Assembly: GCF_009296025.1 (NCBI RefSeq)
Contig: NZ_CP045178.1
Coordinates: forward strand, 7,936,001 to 8,000,000
DNA: 64,000 nucleotides
Source: Streptomyces tsukubensis
GTDB taxonomy: Bacteria; Actinomycetota; Actinomycetes; Streptomycetales; Streptomycetaceae
Direction of reading: 5' to 3'
Shown here: piece after piece, positions 55,627 to 63,944 of the stretch
Numbering within the stretch: the first letter of the stretch is position 1
How the letters are laid out: every line of letters begins with the position of its first letter
Made by a program: the position numbers and the translations under genes
Notes under the pieces: model-generated
Told to the model about the DNA's origin: nothing
Databases searched by the model: none
The model's input: the letters and a program-made list of their open reading frames with translations, nothing else

Positions 55627-56765
55627 ACAACTCCCAGATTCTTCGGCAGGAGTCTGAGCAACCCCAGAGGTGCTTCGTCGTCGGCCCCATCGGCGACCCG
55701 CACGCCGCCCACGGCAGCCCCGAGCGCGAGGCATACGAGCACAACCTTGGCATCTTCGAGCAGGTGATCGCCCCGGCCTGTGAGAAGTACGGCATCAGCA
55801 CCGTGCGGGCGGACAGTATCGCGCACGCCGGTGACATCAACGAACAGATCTGCAGGCACGTCGTCGAGTCCGACCTGGTCGTCGCGGACGTGAGTGGCGG
55901 CAACCCCAATGTGATGTACGAGCTGGGGCTGCGGCACATCACCGGCAAGCCGACGATCCACATCGGGGAGACCGGTCAGTTGCCCTTCGACATCGCGTCG
56001 ATCAGGACGATCCGGTACCAGCGGTCGCGCAGCCATTTGGCAGGTGCGCGAAAGGAGATCGAGGGTGCCTTGGAAGCGGGGCTCCGGGACGGCTTTGAAC
56101 TCCTCACGCCTGCACGGGTGCTGCGCGGCCTCCAGAGCGGTGATGGTTCGTCCTCCGTCTCCGGGGTCAACGACGACGATGAGGGCGACGAGGGCGATGA
56201 GGACTCACCAGGTCTGCTCGATGACTTCGCGGTGATCGAGGACGGATTGGATGAGATGCCAGCCGACTTGGAGGCGTTCACGAAGACGGTCGAGACGATC
56301 GTAGCGCTTACCGAACAGTCGGCGACCGAGATGCTCGACCTGAACCAGGCCAACGCTCCCATGAGCGCTCGCCTCGCCAGCATCGCCCGGTACGCGGAGA
56401 AGCTCGGCGCACCCGCGGGCGAACTGCTGACCGTAGCCGCTTCGTTCGCGGAGCGGATGGTGACCCTGGACAGCGGGGTTCGGGCCGCGCTGGGGCTCAT
56501 TGAGATGACGCCGTGCGAGGAGCGCGGTGAGGGAGCGGAGGAGTTCCTGCAGCAGTTGACGTCCCTGGACGAAGCCGCACGGGAAGGCCTGGCCCAGATC
56601 GGTTCCTTCGATACCTCGCTGGGCGCCGTTGTCAAGTTGAGTCGGCACCTCCGCAAACCGGTGAAGGAGATCTCCACCGCGGTGCAGCACATGACTCCCG
56701 CCGTGACGAGGATGGGGGAGTGGGCAGCCAAGGCCCGTGAACTGTCGGGCGATGCCGTCGCCTGA
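55623..56765 (+). CDS. Nucleoside-deoxyribosyltransferase/TIR-like effector candidate
   Basis: A 380-residue protein. Residues about 15-150 form a Rossmann-like domain of the nucleoside 2-deoxyribosyltransferase/TIR-like class: CFVVGPIGDP, STVRADSIAHAGDINEQI, VVESDLVVADVSGGNPNVMY and ELGLRHITGKPTIHIGE. The acidic and NPNV-YELG residues are the usual nucleotide-handling site. An acidic linker (about 175-195) leads to a helical C-terminal half (about 200-380). Last gene of the operon, overlapping the HTH gene and ending before a strong terminator. NAD or nucleotide attack is possible by family analogy, unproven here. Confidence 0.75.
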   Translation: MNNSQILRQESEQPQRCFVVGPIGDPHAAHGSPEREAYEHNLGIFEQVIAPACEKYGISTVRADSIAHAGDINEQICRHVVESDLVVADVSGGNPNVMYELGLRHITGKPTIHIGETGQLPFDIASIRTIRYQRSRSHLAGARKEIEGALEAGLRDGFELLTPARVLRGLQSGDGSSSVSGVNDDDEGDEGDEDSPGLLDDFAVIEDGLDEMPADLEAFTKTVETIVALTEQSATEMLDLNQANAPMSARLASIARYAEKLGAPAGELLTVAASFAERMVTLDSGVRAALGLIEMTPCEERGEGAEEFLQQLTSLDEAAREGLAQIGSFDTSLGAVVKLSRHLRKPVKEISTAVQHMTPAVTRMGEWAAKARELSGDAVA

Positions 56766-56772
56766 TGCGGCC

Positions 56773-56817
56773 CGATACAGGACCTGGACCTTCCCCGGAG
56801 GTCCGGGCCCTGTGTCG
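56773..56817 (+). terminator. Strong terminator closing the cyclase/NDT operon
   Basis: An 18-pair stem (56773-56790 with 56800-56817) with a 9-base loop, one mismatch and two G-T pairs, starting 8 bases after the stop. Confidence 0.85.
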
Positions 56818-57116
56818 TACGCCTGCTGTGGGGAGACCCGCGACCGGCTGCCGACCGACTGACCTTGGCCATTCACCTCCGGTGTGGAGGACATAAGCTT
56901 CTGTGGCTACAGGATTTTACCTTCGAGGAGGAGGCTGACGCCTCTGCTCGGGCGAGGTGCCAGCCTCCATCGAGAGGACCGCCGAGCCGAAAGGACGAAG
57001 ACCGAGTGCTACGAACGGCGTTCAGAGCCGTTGGCCTCATATTCTGGAGGTAGCGGCTGATGCCGGGCCGCGCTGGCCCGGGGCGTGGTGGCTGTGACGG
57101 ATGGACCGGCCGCACC
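56818..57116. other. Gene-free region after the accessory block
   Basis: Nothing recognisable. Base composition is less GC-rich around 56890-56960 than the genome-like flanks. No integrase fragment, tRNA or IS end seen. Confidence 0.4.
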
Positions 57117-57356
57117 TCACAGCCGGTAGGCGGAACGGAGCACGCCGCCCTTCTCGCGGTTGATCCCGCGGCCGCGCTCGCTGAACGGATTCGGCAGTAT
57201 GCGCACCTGCCGGTGCTCCGCGTCCAGTACCGAGGGGCCGCTACCGTCGGGGCGCGACCCGAGGGATCCATCGGCTACGGACGAGTGGGGGCCGCCCGGA
57301 TGTTCGGCCGTGAACCAGCAGGGGTTGCCGTTCGTATCCAGTCCGGTTGGGTCCAC
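57117..57356 (-). CDS. Possible small gene, 79 residues
   Basis: A GTG-started frame with G/C-ending codons and varied residues (DTNGNPCWFTAEHPGG, VLDAEHRQVRILPNPFSERG, GINREKGGVLRSAYRL). An in-frame stop lies five codons upstream, and GGGGG is just before the start. Codon use looks real, but I recognise no family. Could be a remnant. Confidence 0.4.
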   Translation of the reverse strand: MDPTGLDTNGNPCWFTAEHPGGPHSSVADGSLGSRPDGSGPSVLDAEHRQVRILPNPFSERGRGINREKGGVLRSAYRL

Positions 57357-57737
57357 AGGCCCCCTGTGTCACCCGTCTGCTATCGCGTGACATGCAGCGG
57401 ATACCGACAGGCCGCTCGCGGTAGCAGGCATGCGAAGCCGGGGGAAGACGGGTGGCCCTCTCGATCTTGCAGATGGTTTGCACGGTTTCCAGCGACATTG
57501 TTTGGTTGTCCGTGAATTGAGTGGGCTCCATGCTGTGGGTGTATCGCTCGAATCGAATTCGGCTTGAGTGTCGGTGCGTTCAGTTCTGTCTGCCTGTCTG
57601 TTTGCCTGTCGCGAATGCTCCGTATGCGGGGAGGACGTCGGCAGGCTCCTCCCTTTCGAGTAACCGCTGCGGCTGCCAGGGCAGAGCGGGAGACGAGTTG
57701 AAGTCCTCCAGCCTTCGGACGGTTCACGAGGAGCTCT
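57357..57737. other. Upstream region of the demethylation operon
   Basis: No gene seen. It likely holds the operon promoter; T-rich CTGTCTGTTTGCCTGTC-like direct repeats occur near 57580-57610. Confidence 0.4.
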
Positions 57738-59783
57738 ATGCGTACGCGAGTGATGGACCCACTGCTACAGCCCTTCACGATCAAGAACCTCACCTTGCGC
57801 AACAGGGTGGTGAGTACTTCGCACGAGCCGGCGTTCGGGGAAGGCGGTCTGCCCCGGGACCGATACCGGCTGTATCACCTGGAGAAGGCCAGGGGCGGGG
57901 TCGGCCTGACGATGATGGGAGGCTCGGCGGTCGTGTCGCCCGACAGTCCGCCCTCCTTCGGTAATCTGCTGCTCTACCGGGACGATGTGGTGCCCTGGCT
58001 TCGTCGGCTGGCCGACGACGTCCACGGCGCCGGGGCCGCGGTCATGTGCCAGGTCACCCATCTGGGACGGCGTACCAGCAATTACGCGGGGGACTGGTTG
58101 CCGGTCCTCTCCGCGTCGCCGTTGCGTGAACCGGCTCACCGTGCCTTTCCCAAGGAAGCTGAGCCATGGGACCTGGACCGCGTCGTGCAGGACTACGCCG
58201 ACGCGGCCGCGCGCTGTGCGGAAGGCGGCCTCGACGGTATAGAGATCCAGTCGTACGGCCATTTCCTGGACAGTTTCCTGTCGCCGACGACCAACCAGCG
58301 AGGCGACGAACTCGGCGGGAGCCTCGCGCGCCGGATGGCCTTTCCCCGCAGAGTGATCCGTGCGATCCGGTCCGCGGTCGGCCCCGAGTTCATCGTGGGT
58401 ATCCGCATGATGATGGAGGAAGACCGTCCGGGTGGGCTGACCTTCGATGACGCGGTGGAGGCGGCCAGGCGATACACCGAGGACGGCATCGACTTCGTCA
58501 GCACCATTCGGGGTTCGATCGAAAGCGATGCCGCACTGGCGCGGACGATTCCTTCCATGGGAACGCCCTCCGCGCCATTCCTGGAATTCACCGCGGAGGT
58601 GAAGCGCAGGCTCGATGTTCCCGTGATGCATGCCGGGCGTATCGCCGATGTGGCCACCGCGCGCCATGCCCTGCGGGAGGGCATGCTCGACCTGGTCGGT
58701 ATGACCCGTGCCCAGATCGCCGATCCGCACCTGGTGGCCAAAGTGGCTGCCGGAGCCGAGGACCGCGTCCGGCCGTGCGTGGGCGCCAGTTACTGCCTGG
58801 ACGCGATCTACGATTCCGGCGACACCAAGTGTGTCCACAACCCCGCCACCGGACGGGAGGCCCGGCTGCCACACACGGTGCGGCGCGCGGACGAACCGAA
58901 GAAGGCGGTGATCGTCGGCGGTGGGCCCGCAGGGCTGGAAGCGGCGCGAGTGCTGGGCGAACGCGGACATGAGGTTGTGCTGTACGAGGCGGCGGAGGCG
59001 CCAGGTGGACAGATACGTCTGGCCGCTTTGAACCCTCGCAGGCGGGACCTGCTCGGCATCGTCGACTGGCGGGTCAACGAGTGCAAGCTGCTCGGCGTCG
59101 ACCTTCGCCTCGGCGTGCTCGCCGAGGCGGAAGACGTTCTCATGGAACGTCCCGACATCGTCCTCGTCGCCACGGGCGGCCTGCCGGACTCCGACTTCCT
59201 TGCGGAGGGCGCCGACACCGTGGCCGATACGTGGGACGTTCTCAGCGGATCCCTGCGCCCCCATGGACGCGTACTGGTCTATGACGACAACGGGGCCTAC
59301 CCGGGGCTGGACGCTGTGGAGGTGCTGGCAGGAAAGGACGTATCGATCGAGTACGTGACACCGGAACGCACCCTCGCACCCGACGTCGGCAGCATGAACT
59401 CACCGGCCTACCTGCGGGTATTCGCCGAACACGCGGTGAGCACCACCCTGGCACATCGGTTGCTCTCCGTGCGCCGCGCGGAGGACGGCCGCCTCACCGC
59501 GACCCTGCGCAGTGAGTACGCGGCCACAGTGCAGGAACGGACCGTGGATCACGTGGTGGTGGAGCACGGAACACTGCCCCACGCGGATCTCTACTGGGAG
59601 TTGCTCTCCGGGTCCAGCAACCTCGGCCGGCTTGACCAGCGGGCACTGCTTGCCGGAGAACCGCAGCGCGATGTCACGAATCGTGAGGGCCGCTACCAGC
59701 TGTACCGCATCGGCGACGCCGTGACCAGTCGCAACATCCACGCCGCCGTCCTCGACGCCCTGCGGCTGTGCCTGCCGATGTGA
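57738..59783 (+). CDS. NADH:flavin oxidoreductase/demethylase (dimethylglycine or N-methylproline type)
   Basis: A 681-residue protein of the trimethylamine-dehydrogenase/2,4-dienoyl-CoA reductase family. FMN barrel, about 1-350: LLQPFTIKNLTLRNRVVSTS, IEIQSYGHFLDSFLSPTTNQ, VMHAGRIADVATA. Iron-sulfur ligands are in CVGASYC and DTKCVHNPATGRE. The FAD/NAD domain starts VIVGGGPAGLEAARVLGERG and includes APGGQIRLAA. With the following Rieske and reductase genes this looks like glycine-betaine/dimethylglycine (DgcA-like) or stachydrine-type N-demethylation. The ATG at 57738 follows GAGGAG. Confidence 0.88.
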   Translation: MRTRVMDPLLQPFTIKNLTLRNRVVSTSHEPAFGEGGLPRDRYRLYHLEKARGGVGLTMMGGSAVVSPDSPPSFGNLLLYRDDVVPWLRRLADDVHGAGAAVMCQVTHLGRRTSNYAGDWLPVLSASPLREPAHRAFPKEAEPWDLDRVVQDYADAAARCAEGGLDGIEIQSYGHFLDSFLSPTTNQRGDELGGSLARRMAFPRRVIRAIRSAVGPEFIVGIRMMMEEDRPGGLTFDDAVEAARRYTEDGIDFVSTIRGSIESDAALARTIPSMGTPSAPFLEFTAEVKRRLDVPVMHAGRIADVATARHALREGMLDLVGMTRAQIADPHLVAKVAAGAEDRVRPCVGASYCLDAIYDSGDTKCVHNPATGREARLPHTVRRADEPKKAVIVGGGPAGLEAARVLGERGHEVVLYEAAEAPGGQIRLAALNPRRRDLLGIVDWRVNECKLLGVDLRLGVLAEAEDVLMERPDIVLVATGGLPDSDFLAEGADTVADTWDVLSGSLRPHGRVLVYDDNGAYPGLDAVEVLAGKDVSIEYVTPERTLAPDVGSMNSPAYLRVFAEHAVSTTLAHRLLSVRRAEDGRLTATLRSEYAATVQERTVDHVVVEHGTLPHADLYWELLSGSSNLGRLDQRALLAGEPQRDVTNREGRYQLYRIGDAVTSRNIHAAVLDALRLCLPM

Positions 59784-59797
59784 CCCCACGTCCAAAA

Positions 59798-59840
59798 AAG
59801 TACAGCGTCCGAGGAAGTACAGCGTCCGAGGAAGTACAGC
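59798..59840 (+). repeat. 17-base direct repeat between demethylase and Rieske genes
   Basis: AAGTACAGCGTCCGAGG occurs at 59798-59814 and again at 59815-59831, then a partial third AAGTACAGC at 59832-59840. Confidence 0.85.
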
Positions 59841-59874
59841 GCGTCCGTGAAACCGGAGTTGAGAGGAGAACAGT

Positions 59875-61149
59875 GTGACACCGTTGGGAGACACCAAGGT
59901 CAAGACGGCGGAAACGTCCCCGATCCGGGACCTGGTGGCGCGGCGGCGAGCAGGCCGCAGCCTGGAAGGTCCCTTCTACACCGACCGGGAGTTCTTCGCC
60001 CTCGACATCGCAGCGGTCTTCGCCCGCCAATGGATCTTCGTGGCCGTGGACGCCGAGGTGCCCGAGCCGGGCGACCACACCACGGTGGACATCGGACCGT
60101 ACTCCGTCATCGTCGTACGCGACGACGAGGAGAACCTCCGGGCCTTCCACAACGTGTGCCGTCACCGTGGCTCCCGCATCCTGACTGAAGGGCGCGGGGC
60201 CTCCGGGAACCTGGTGTGCGGCTACCACAAGTGGACCTACGGGACGGACGGCGCACTGCGATACGCCCCGTCCCAGCCGGCGGACTTCGACCGTGGCTGC
60301 TTCGGCCTCAAAACCGTCCACGTGCGCAGCGTCGGAGGGCTCGTGTTCGTATGTCTCGCCGACGAACCGCCCGCCGATTTCGCCGAGGTCGCCGCGCGGA
60401 TCGAGCCGTACCTCCTTCCGCACAGGCTACGAGGCGCCAAGGTGGCGGCGCGGACCGATCTCGTCGAGGACGGCAACTGGAAACTCGTGATGGAGAACAA
60501 CCGGGAGTGCTACCACTGTGACGGTCACCCCGAGCTCCTACGCACCTTCTTCCCCACCTACGGCTACACCGAGGAGAACGTCCCGACGGCGTTGCGCCCC
60601 GCACACGAACGCTACCTGCGGGCGGACGCCGAGATGCGCGGTACGTACGAGAGGCTGGGGCTGCCGTACGCCCTCATCGAGGAACTGGACAGCCGCGCCA
60701 CCGGATTCCGGATCCAGCGTGACGCCCTCGACCTCGCGGGTGAGTCCTTCACCACGGACGGCAGAGCGGCGTGTCACCGTCGACTGGGCGACCTGCCCAC
60801 GCCGCGCCTCGGACATCTGGCTCTTCACCTGCAGCCCAACTCGTGGTTCCACGTCGTCGGCGACCACGCGATCACCTTCAGTGTCCTGCCCCTCGCCCCC
60901 GACAGAACACTGCTGCGCACCACCTGGCTCGTCCACCCGGATGCCACCGAGGACGAGGACTACGACCTCGCCACACTCGTGAAGATCTGGACCGCCACCA
61001 ACGAGCAGGACGCACGCCTCGTCGCCCGTGCTCAGCAGGGCATCTCCAGCCCGGTGTACGAGCCGGGCCCCTATGCCCCGACGGAGTACCAGGTCGAGGC
61101 GTTCTGCAACTGGTACATCACTCGCCTTCGGGAGGCTCTGCGGCGATGA
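59875..61149 (+). CDS. Rieske non-heme iron oxygenase, betaine-type
   Basis: A 424-residue aromatic-ring-hydroxylating-dioxygenase-family alpha subunit. Rieske 2Fe-2S ligands: NVCRHRGSR and LVCGYHKWTYG. Mononuclear iron site: MENNRECYHCDGHPEL. Together with its operon partners it best fits GbcA/Stc2-like N-demethylation of a quaternary amine such as glycine betaine or stachydrine. GTG start at 59875 with GAGAGGAG about 8 bases upstream. It overlaps the reductase gene (ATGA). Confidence 0.9.
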   Translation: MTPLGDTKVKTAETSPIRDLVARRRAGRSLEGPFYTDREFFALDIAAVFARQWIFVAVDAEVPEPGDHTTVDIGPYSVIVVRDDEENLRAFHNVCRHRGSRILTEGRGASGNLVCGYHKWTYGTDGALRYAPSQPADFDRGCFGLKTVHVRSVGGLVFVCLADEPPADFAEVAARIEPYLLPHRLRGAKVAARTDLVEDGNWKLVMENNRECYHCDGHPELLRTFFPTYGYTEENVPTALRPAHERYLRADAEMRGTYERLGLPYALIEELDSRATGFRIQRDALDLAGESFTTDGRAACHRRLGDLPTPRLGHLALHLQPNSWFHVVGDHAITFSVLPLAPDRTLLRTTWLVHPDATEDEDYDLATLVKIWTATNEQDARLVARAQQGISSPVYEPGPYAPTEYQVEAFCNWYITRLREALRR

Positions 61150-62258
61150 ATCAGACGCTCGCCCTCCCGGGCACCGTGCCGTTGGCACCACCCACCGAGT
61201 ATCGCGAAGAGGACGGTACGAGGAGTCAGTCGCTGGTCTGCAAAGGTGTCCAGACTGTCACCAGCGATGTGAAGACCTTTGTCTTCGAACCGACCGAGCC
61301 ACGTCTCTTCCCGCACGACCCGGGCCAGTACCTGGCGTGCACCTTCGAGATCGACGGTCAGGAGATCGATCGCTGCTACACGATCTCCTCCCCGCCGTCG
61401 CGGCCACACCTCGTCGCGATCACCGTGAAACGGGTTCCAGGGGGGCAGGTCTCGAACTGGCTGCACGATCACCTGAGACCAGGTGACACCGTGCGCGCCC
61501 GAGGACCGCTCGGCCGGTTCTCCATGGCCCGGCATCCGGCGCCCGCCTACCTCTTCCTCTCCGGCGGCAGTGGGATCACACCTCTGATGTCCATGACCAG
61601 AACGCTCTACGACCTCGCCTCGCCCTCGAACGTCGTCTTCCTGCACAGCGCGCGTACCCCCGACGACATCCCCTTCCGCCGAGAACTGGAGCTGATCGCG
61701 GAGACCATGCCGACGATCCGGGTCGTTCACATCTGTGAGGGGGACGGGCCGGCGCGACCGTGGCACGGTCCCCGTGGCCGCCTCACCATCGACATGCTGC
61801 GACAGATCGCACCCGACTTCGCAGAACGTGAGGTCTTCACCTGCGGGCCTCCCGGCTACATGCGCGCGGTCCGCCGGATGCTCCTGGACACGGGGCTCCC
61901 GGCAGATCAGTACCACGAGGAGAGCTTCGAGGTCGCGGGGCCGGACAGCGCTCCCACCACTTCCGTCCCCACGGTGACCGGCGCGGGCAGTCCCGCGAAG
62001 TTCGCTGTGAAGCTCTCCCGCAGCGGGGCGACCATCGAATGCGGCGCTGATACTTCCGTACTTGAGGCAGCGGCGCGGGCGGGGATCACACTTCCGTCGT
62101 CCTGCGGACAAGGCCTGTGCGGCTCCTGCGTGACCACGCTTGAAAGGGGCACGGTCGACATGCGGCACAACGGTGGCATCCGCCCGCGTGACGTGGCACA
62201 GAACAAGATCCTTCTGTGCTGCTCAGTACCACTGGAGAATCTGACGATAGACGCCTGA
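61146..62258 (+). CDS. Ferredoxin reductase for the Rieske oxygenase
   Basis: A 370-residue FAD/NAD(P) oxidoreductase with a C-terminal plant-type 2Fe-2S ferredoxin (GbcB-like). Motifs: DRCYTISSPPSRPHLVAI (flavin), LFLSGGSGITPLMSM (nucleotide), VFTCGPPGYM, and SSCGQGLCGSCVTTLERG with ILLCC. Passes electrons from NAD(P)H to the upstream oxygenase. Translationally coupled to it. Confidence 0.92.
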   Translation: MNQTLALPGTVPLAPPTEYREEDGTRSQSLVCKGVQTVTSDVKTFVFEPTEPRLFPHDPGQYLACTFEIDGQEIDRCYTISSPPSRPHLVAITVKRVPGGQVSNWLHDHLRPGDTVRARGPLGRFSMARHPAPAYLFLSGGSGITPLMSMTRTLYDLASPSNVVFLHSARTPDDIPFRRELELIAETMPTIRVVHICEGDGPARPWHGPRGRLTIDMLRQIAPDFAEREVFTCGPPGYMRAVRRMLLDTGLPADQYHEESFEVAGPDSAPTTSVPTVTGAGSPAKFAVKLSRSGATIECGADTSVLEAAARAGITLPSSCGQGLCGSCVTTLERGTVDMRHNGGIRPRDVAQNKILLCCSVPLENLTIDA

Positions 62259-62264
62259 CCGGAT

Positions 62265-62293
62265 GGGACGGGACCGTAGGGGACGGGACCGTA
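62265..62293 (+). repeat. Direct repeat GGGACGGGACCGTA between reductase and LysR genes
   Basis: Two copies at 62265-62278 and 62280-62293, with a degenerate third, in the 90-base gap. Confidence 0.8.
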
Positions 62294-62348
62294 CGGGACA
62301 GGACGCGGGAAACGAAAGGTTCCCGGGCCGACCGGGCAAGCTGTTCGC

Positions 62349-63263
62349 ATGATTGATTCCCGTCTCCGAATCCTCCAGATGGTCGCCGAGCACGGCACTG
62401 TGACAGCCGCGGCGCAGGCGCTGCACTACACGCCCTCGGCCGTCTCCTACCAGATGCGCCAACTCGCGGCCGATGTCGGCGTGGAGTTGGTGGTGCACCA
62501 AGGTAGGGGCATCCGCCTGACGAACGCGGCCCGCACTCTGCTGCGCCACGCCGAACGCCTCCATGAGCAGTGGGAACTCGCCCGCGCCGAGTTGGCGGCC
62601 TTCGGCGCCGAGCCCACAGGCCAGGTCACGCTGTGCGGTTTCTCCACCGCGGCCAGCCGCCTGTTGCCCCCCGCGGCGGCCGGCCTGCGCGACGCCTACC
62701 CCCTCCTCACGGTGTGCATCATCGAAGCCGAACCCGACCGCTGTTTCGACCTGCTGCTCTCCGAGAAGGCCGACCTGGCGTTGCTGGTGGTCACAGCGGA
62801 CTCGCCACCCCTGACGGACCAACGCTTCGACCAACAGCCGCTGCGGGACGACCCATTGGACCTGGTCGTCCCCAAGGGGCACGCTCTGATCCAGCAGCGG
62901 CGGGTCACGCTCGTCGACGCCGCCAGGGAGCCGTGGATCGTGGGCAACCCGGGTACGACCTACCACCAATTGGTGCTCGCGTCCTGTATGAGTGCCGGCT
63001 TCGTGCCGCACATCGCCCACTACGCGGACGAGTGGGACACCGGCACCGCGCTGGTCGCACACGGCTTCGGAGTGATCCTGGTGCCGCGCCTGGCACAGTT
63101 GCGCGAGGACCTACCGGTGGCACGTATCCCGTTGGACGGAGAACCGGCCCCGGCTCGCCGCATCATGGCCGTCACCCGTCTCGGCGCCAGGAAGACCCCC
63201 ACTCTCGCCCGCGCCGTAGAGATCATTACCGCGACAGCCGCGCGACTCCTCCCGGAACCTTGA
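62349..63263 (+). CDS. LysR-family regulator of the demethylation operon
   Basis: 304 residues. N-terminal winged HTH (LRILQMVAEHGTVTAAAQAL, YTPSAVSYQMRQLAADVG) and C-terminal periplasmic-protein-like effector domain (QVTLCGFSTAASRLLPPAAA, PLRDDPLDLVVPKGHAL, VAHGFGVILVPRLAQL). Same strand, 90 bases after the reductase, so probably in or next to the operon it controls. Inducer likely a methylated amine, unproven. Confidence 0.9.
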   Translation: MIDSRLRILQMVAEHGTVTAAAQALHYTPSAVSYQMRQLAADVGVELVVHQGRGIRLTNAARTLLRHAERLHEQWELARAELAAFGAEPTGQVTLCGFSTAASRLLPPAAAGLRDAYPLLTVCIIEAEPDRCFDLLLSEKADLALLVVTADSPPLTDQRFDQQPLRDDPLDLVVPKGHALIQQRRVTLVDAAREPWIVGNPGTTYHQLVLASCMSAGFVPHIAHYADEWDTGTALVAHGFGVILVPRLAQLREDLPVARIPLDGEPAPARRIMAVTRLGARKTPTLARAVEIITATAARLLPEP

Positions 63264-63339
63264 CGGGAACGGTGCGGCGACACCAGGGACGACACGTCAT
63301 ATCCGATTCGAGGCCCTGGGTCGGTGCGTCCGGCACATG

Positions 63340-63530
63340 CGCTGGAAGGGACGGCGAGGACGACGCGGTTGAGGAGGGCCGCGGCGAAACGTAGGTCTCC
63401 GGAGTCGACGTACGCCCGCGCCTTGGCCAGCGCCTCTTGCGCGCCTCCCAACGACTCGACGTAGCGGCTTGGTGAGTTCGGTCGGCGGGTGCTCCCACAG
63501 GTGCGGCGTTGCCGTCGGTTCCATCGAGTT
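63340..63530 (-). pseudogene. Fragment of an MBL-fold alkyl/aryl sulfatase
   Basis: Across at least two frames the minus strand encodes pieces of the alkylsulfatase dimerisation region. DGNA is followed by HLWEHPPTELTKPLR (63503 downward), and one frame over by RYVESLGGAQEALAKARAYV, then GDLRFAAALLNRVVLAVP (63466-63341). The intact protein is over 600 residues; only about 60 remain, so this is debris. Confidence 0.65.
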
Positions 63531-63661
63531 CGAGACACGCGGGGCCGAGGACTCCGACACGCATGCGTACCACGAGGGTTCCACTGGCCGTTCGACCTGC
63601 CGTCCCCCATCCGAGGGCAGGGTGATGAGTCCATGACCCGCCGATGGCACATACGGAGAAT

Positions 63662-63682
63662 CATACGAAACACGTTTGTATG
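63662..63682. promoter_or_regulatory. TetR-type palindromic operator
   Basis: A 21-base near-palindrome with outer arms CATAC/GTATG and inner AA/TT, of the pattern bound by TetR-family repressors. It lies between the sulfatase remnant and the gene starting at 63945. No TetR gene is in the window. Confidence 0.45.
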
Positions 63683-63944
63683 AGGGAACGTCAACCTGTG
63701 GCTCGGTGGAGCGGCCGTATCGCCCGCCGGGTCGGCCGCGTTCGCGTGGGCACGGGCTCCGCGTGGTGGTGCCGGGCGACGCCCGAGTGTGGAGCGTGTG
63801 GCGGAAGGGGGCCTATCCCTCAAATCGATACTTTCCGCCCATAGCGGTACGCTCGGTGTGGCGGTACCCATGGGGCATGAGCATGCCTGACGCTCGGCGC
63901 CCGTCCGGGAGGCCGGTCCCACCACTCGATGTGCGGGAGGAATC

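Noticed and set aside
47663..57116. Integrated mobile element with attachment sites
   Set aside because: No integrase, tRNA target or flanking direct repeat was found. The small HTH gene resembles excisionases but is coupled to the cyclase operon.
63470..63573. MRVGVLGP-like start resembling a SARP regulator
   Set aside because: The following sequence is alkylsulfatase debris in other frames, with no SARP winged helix.
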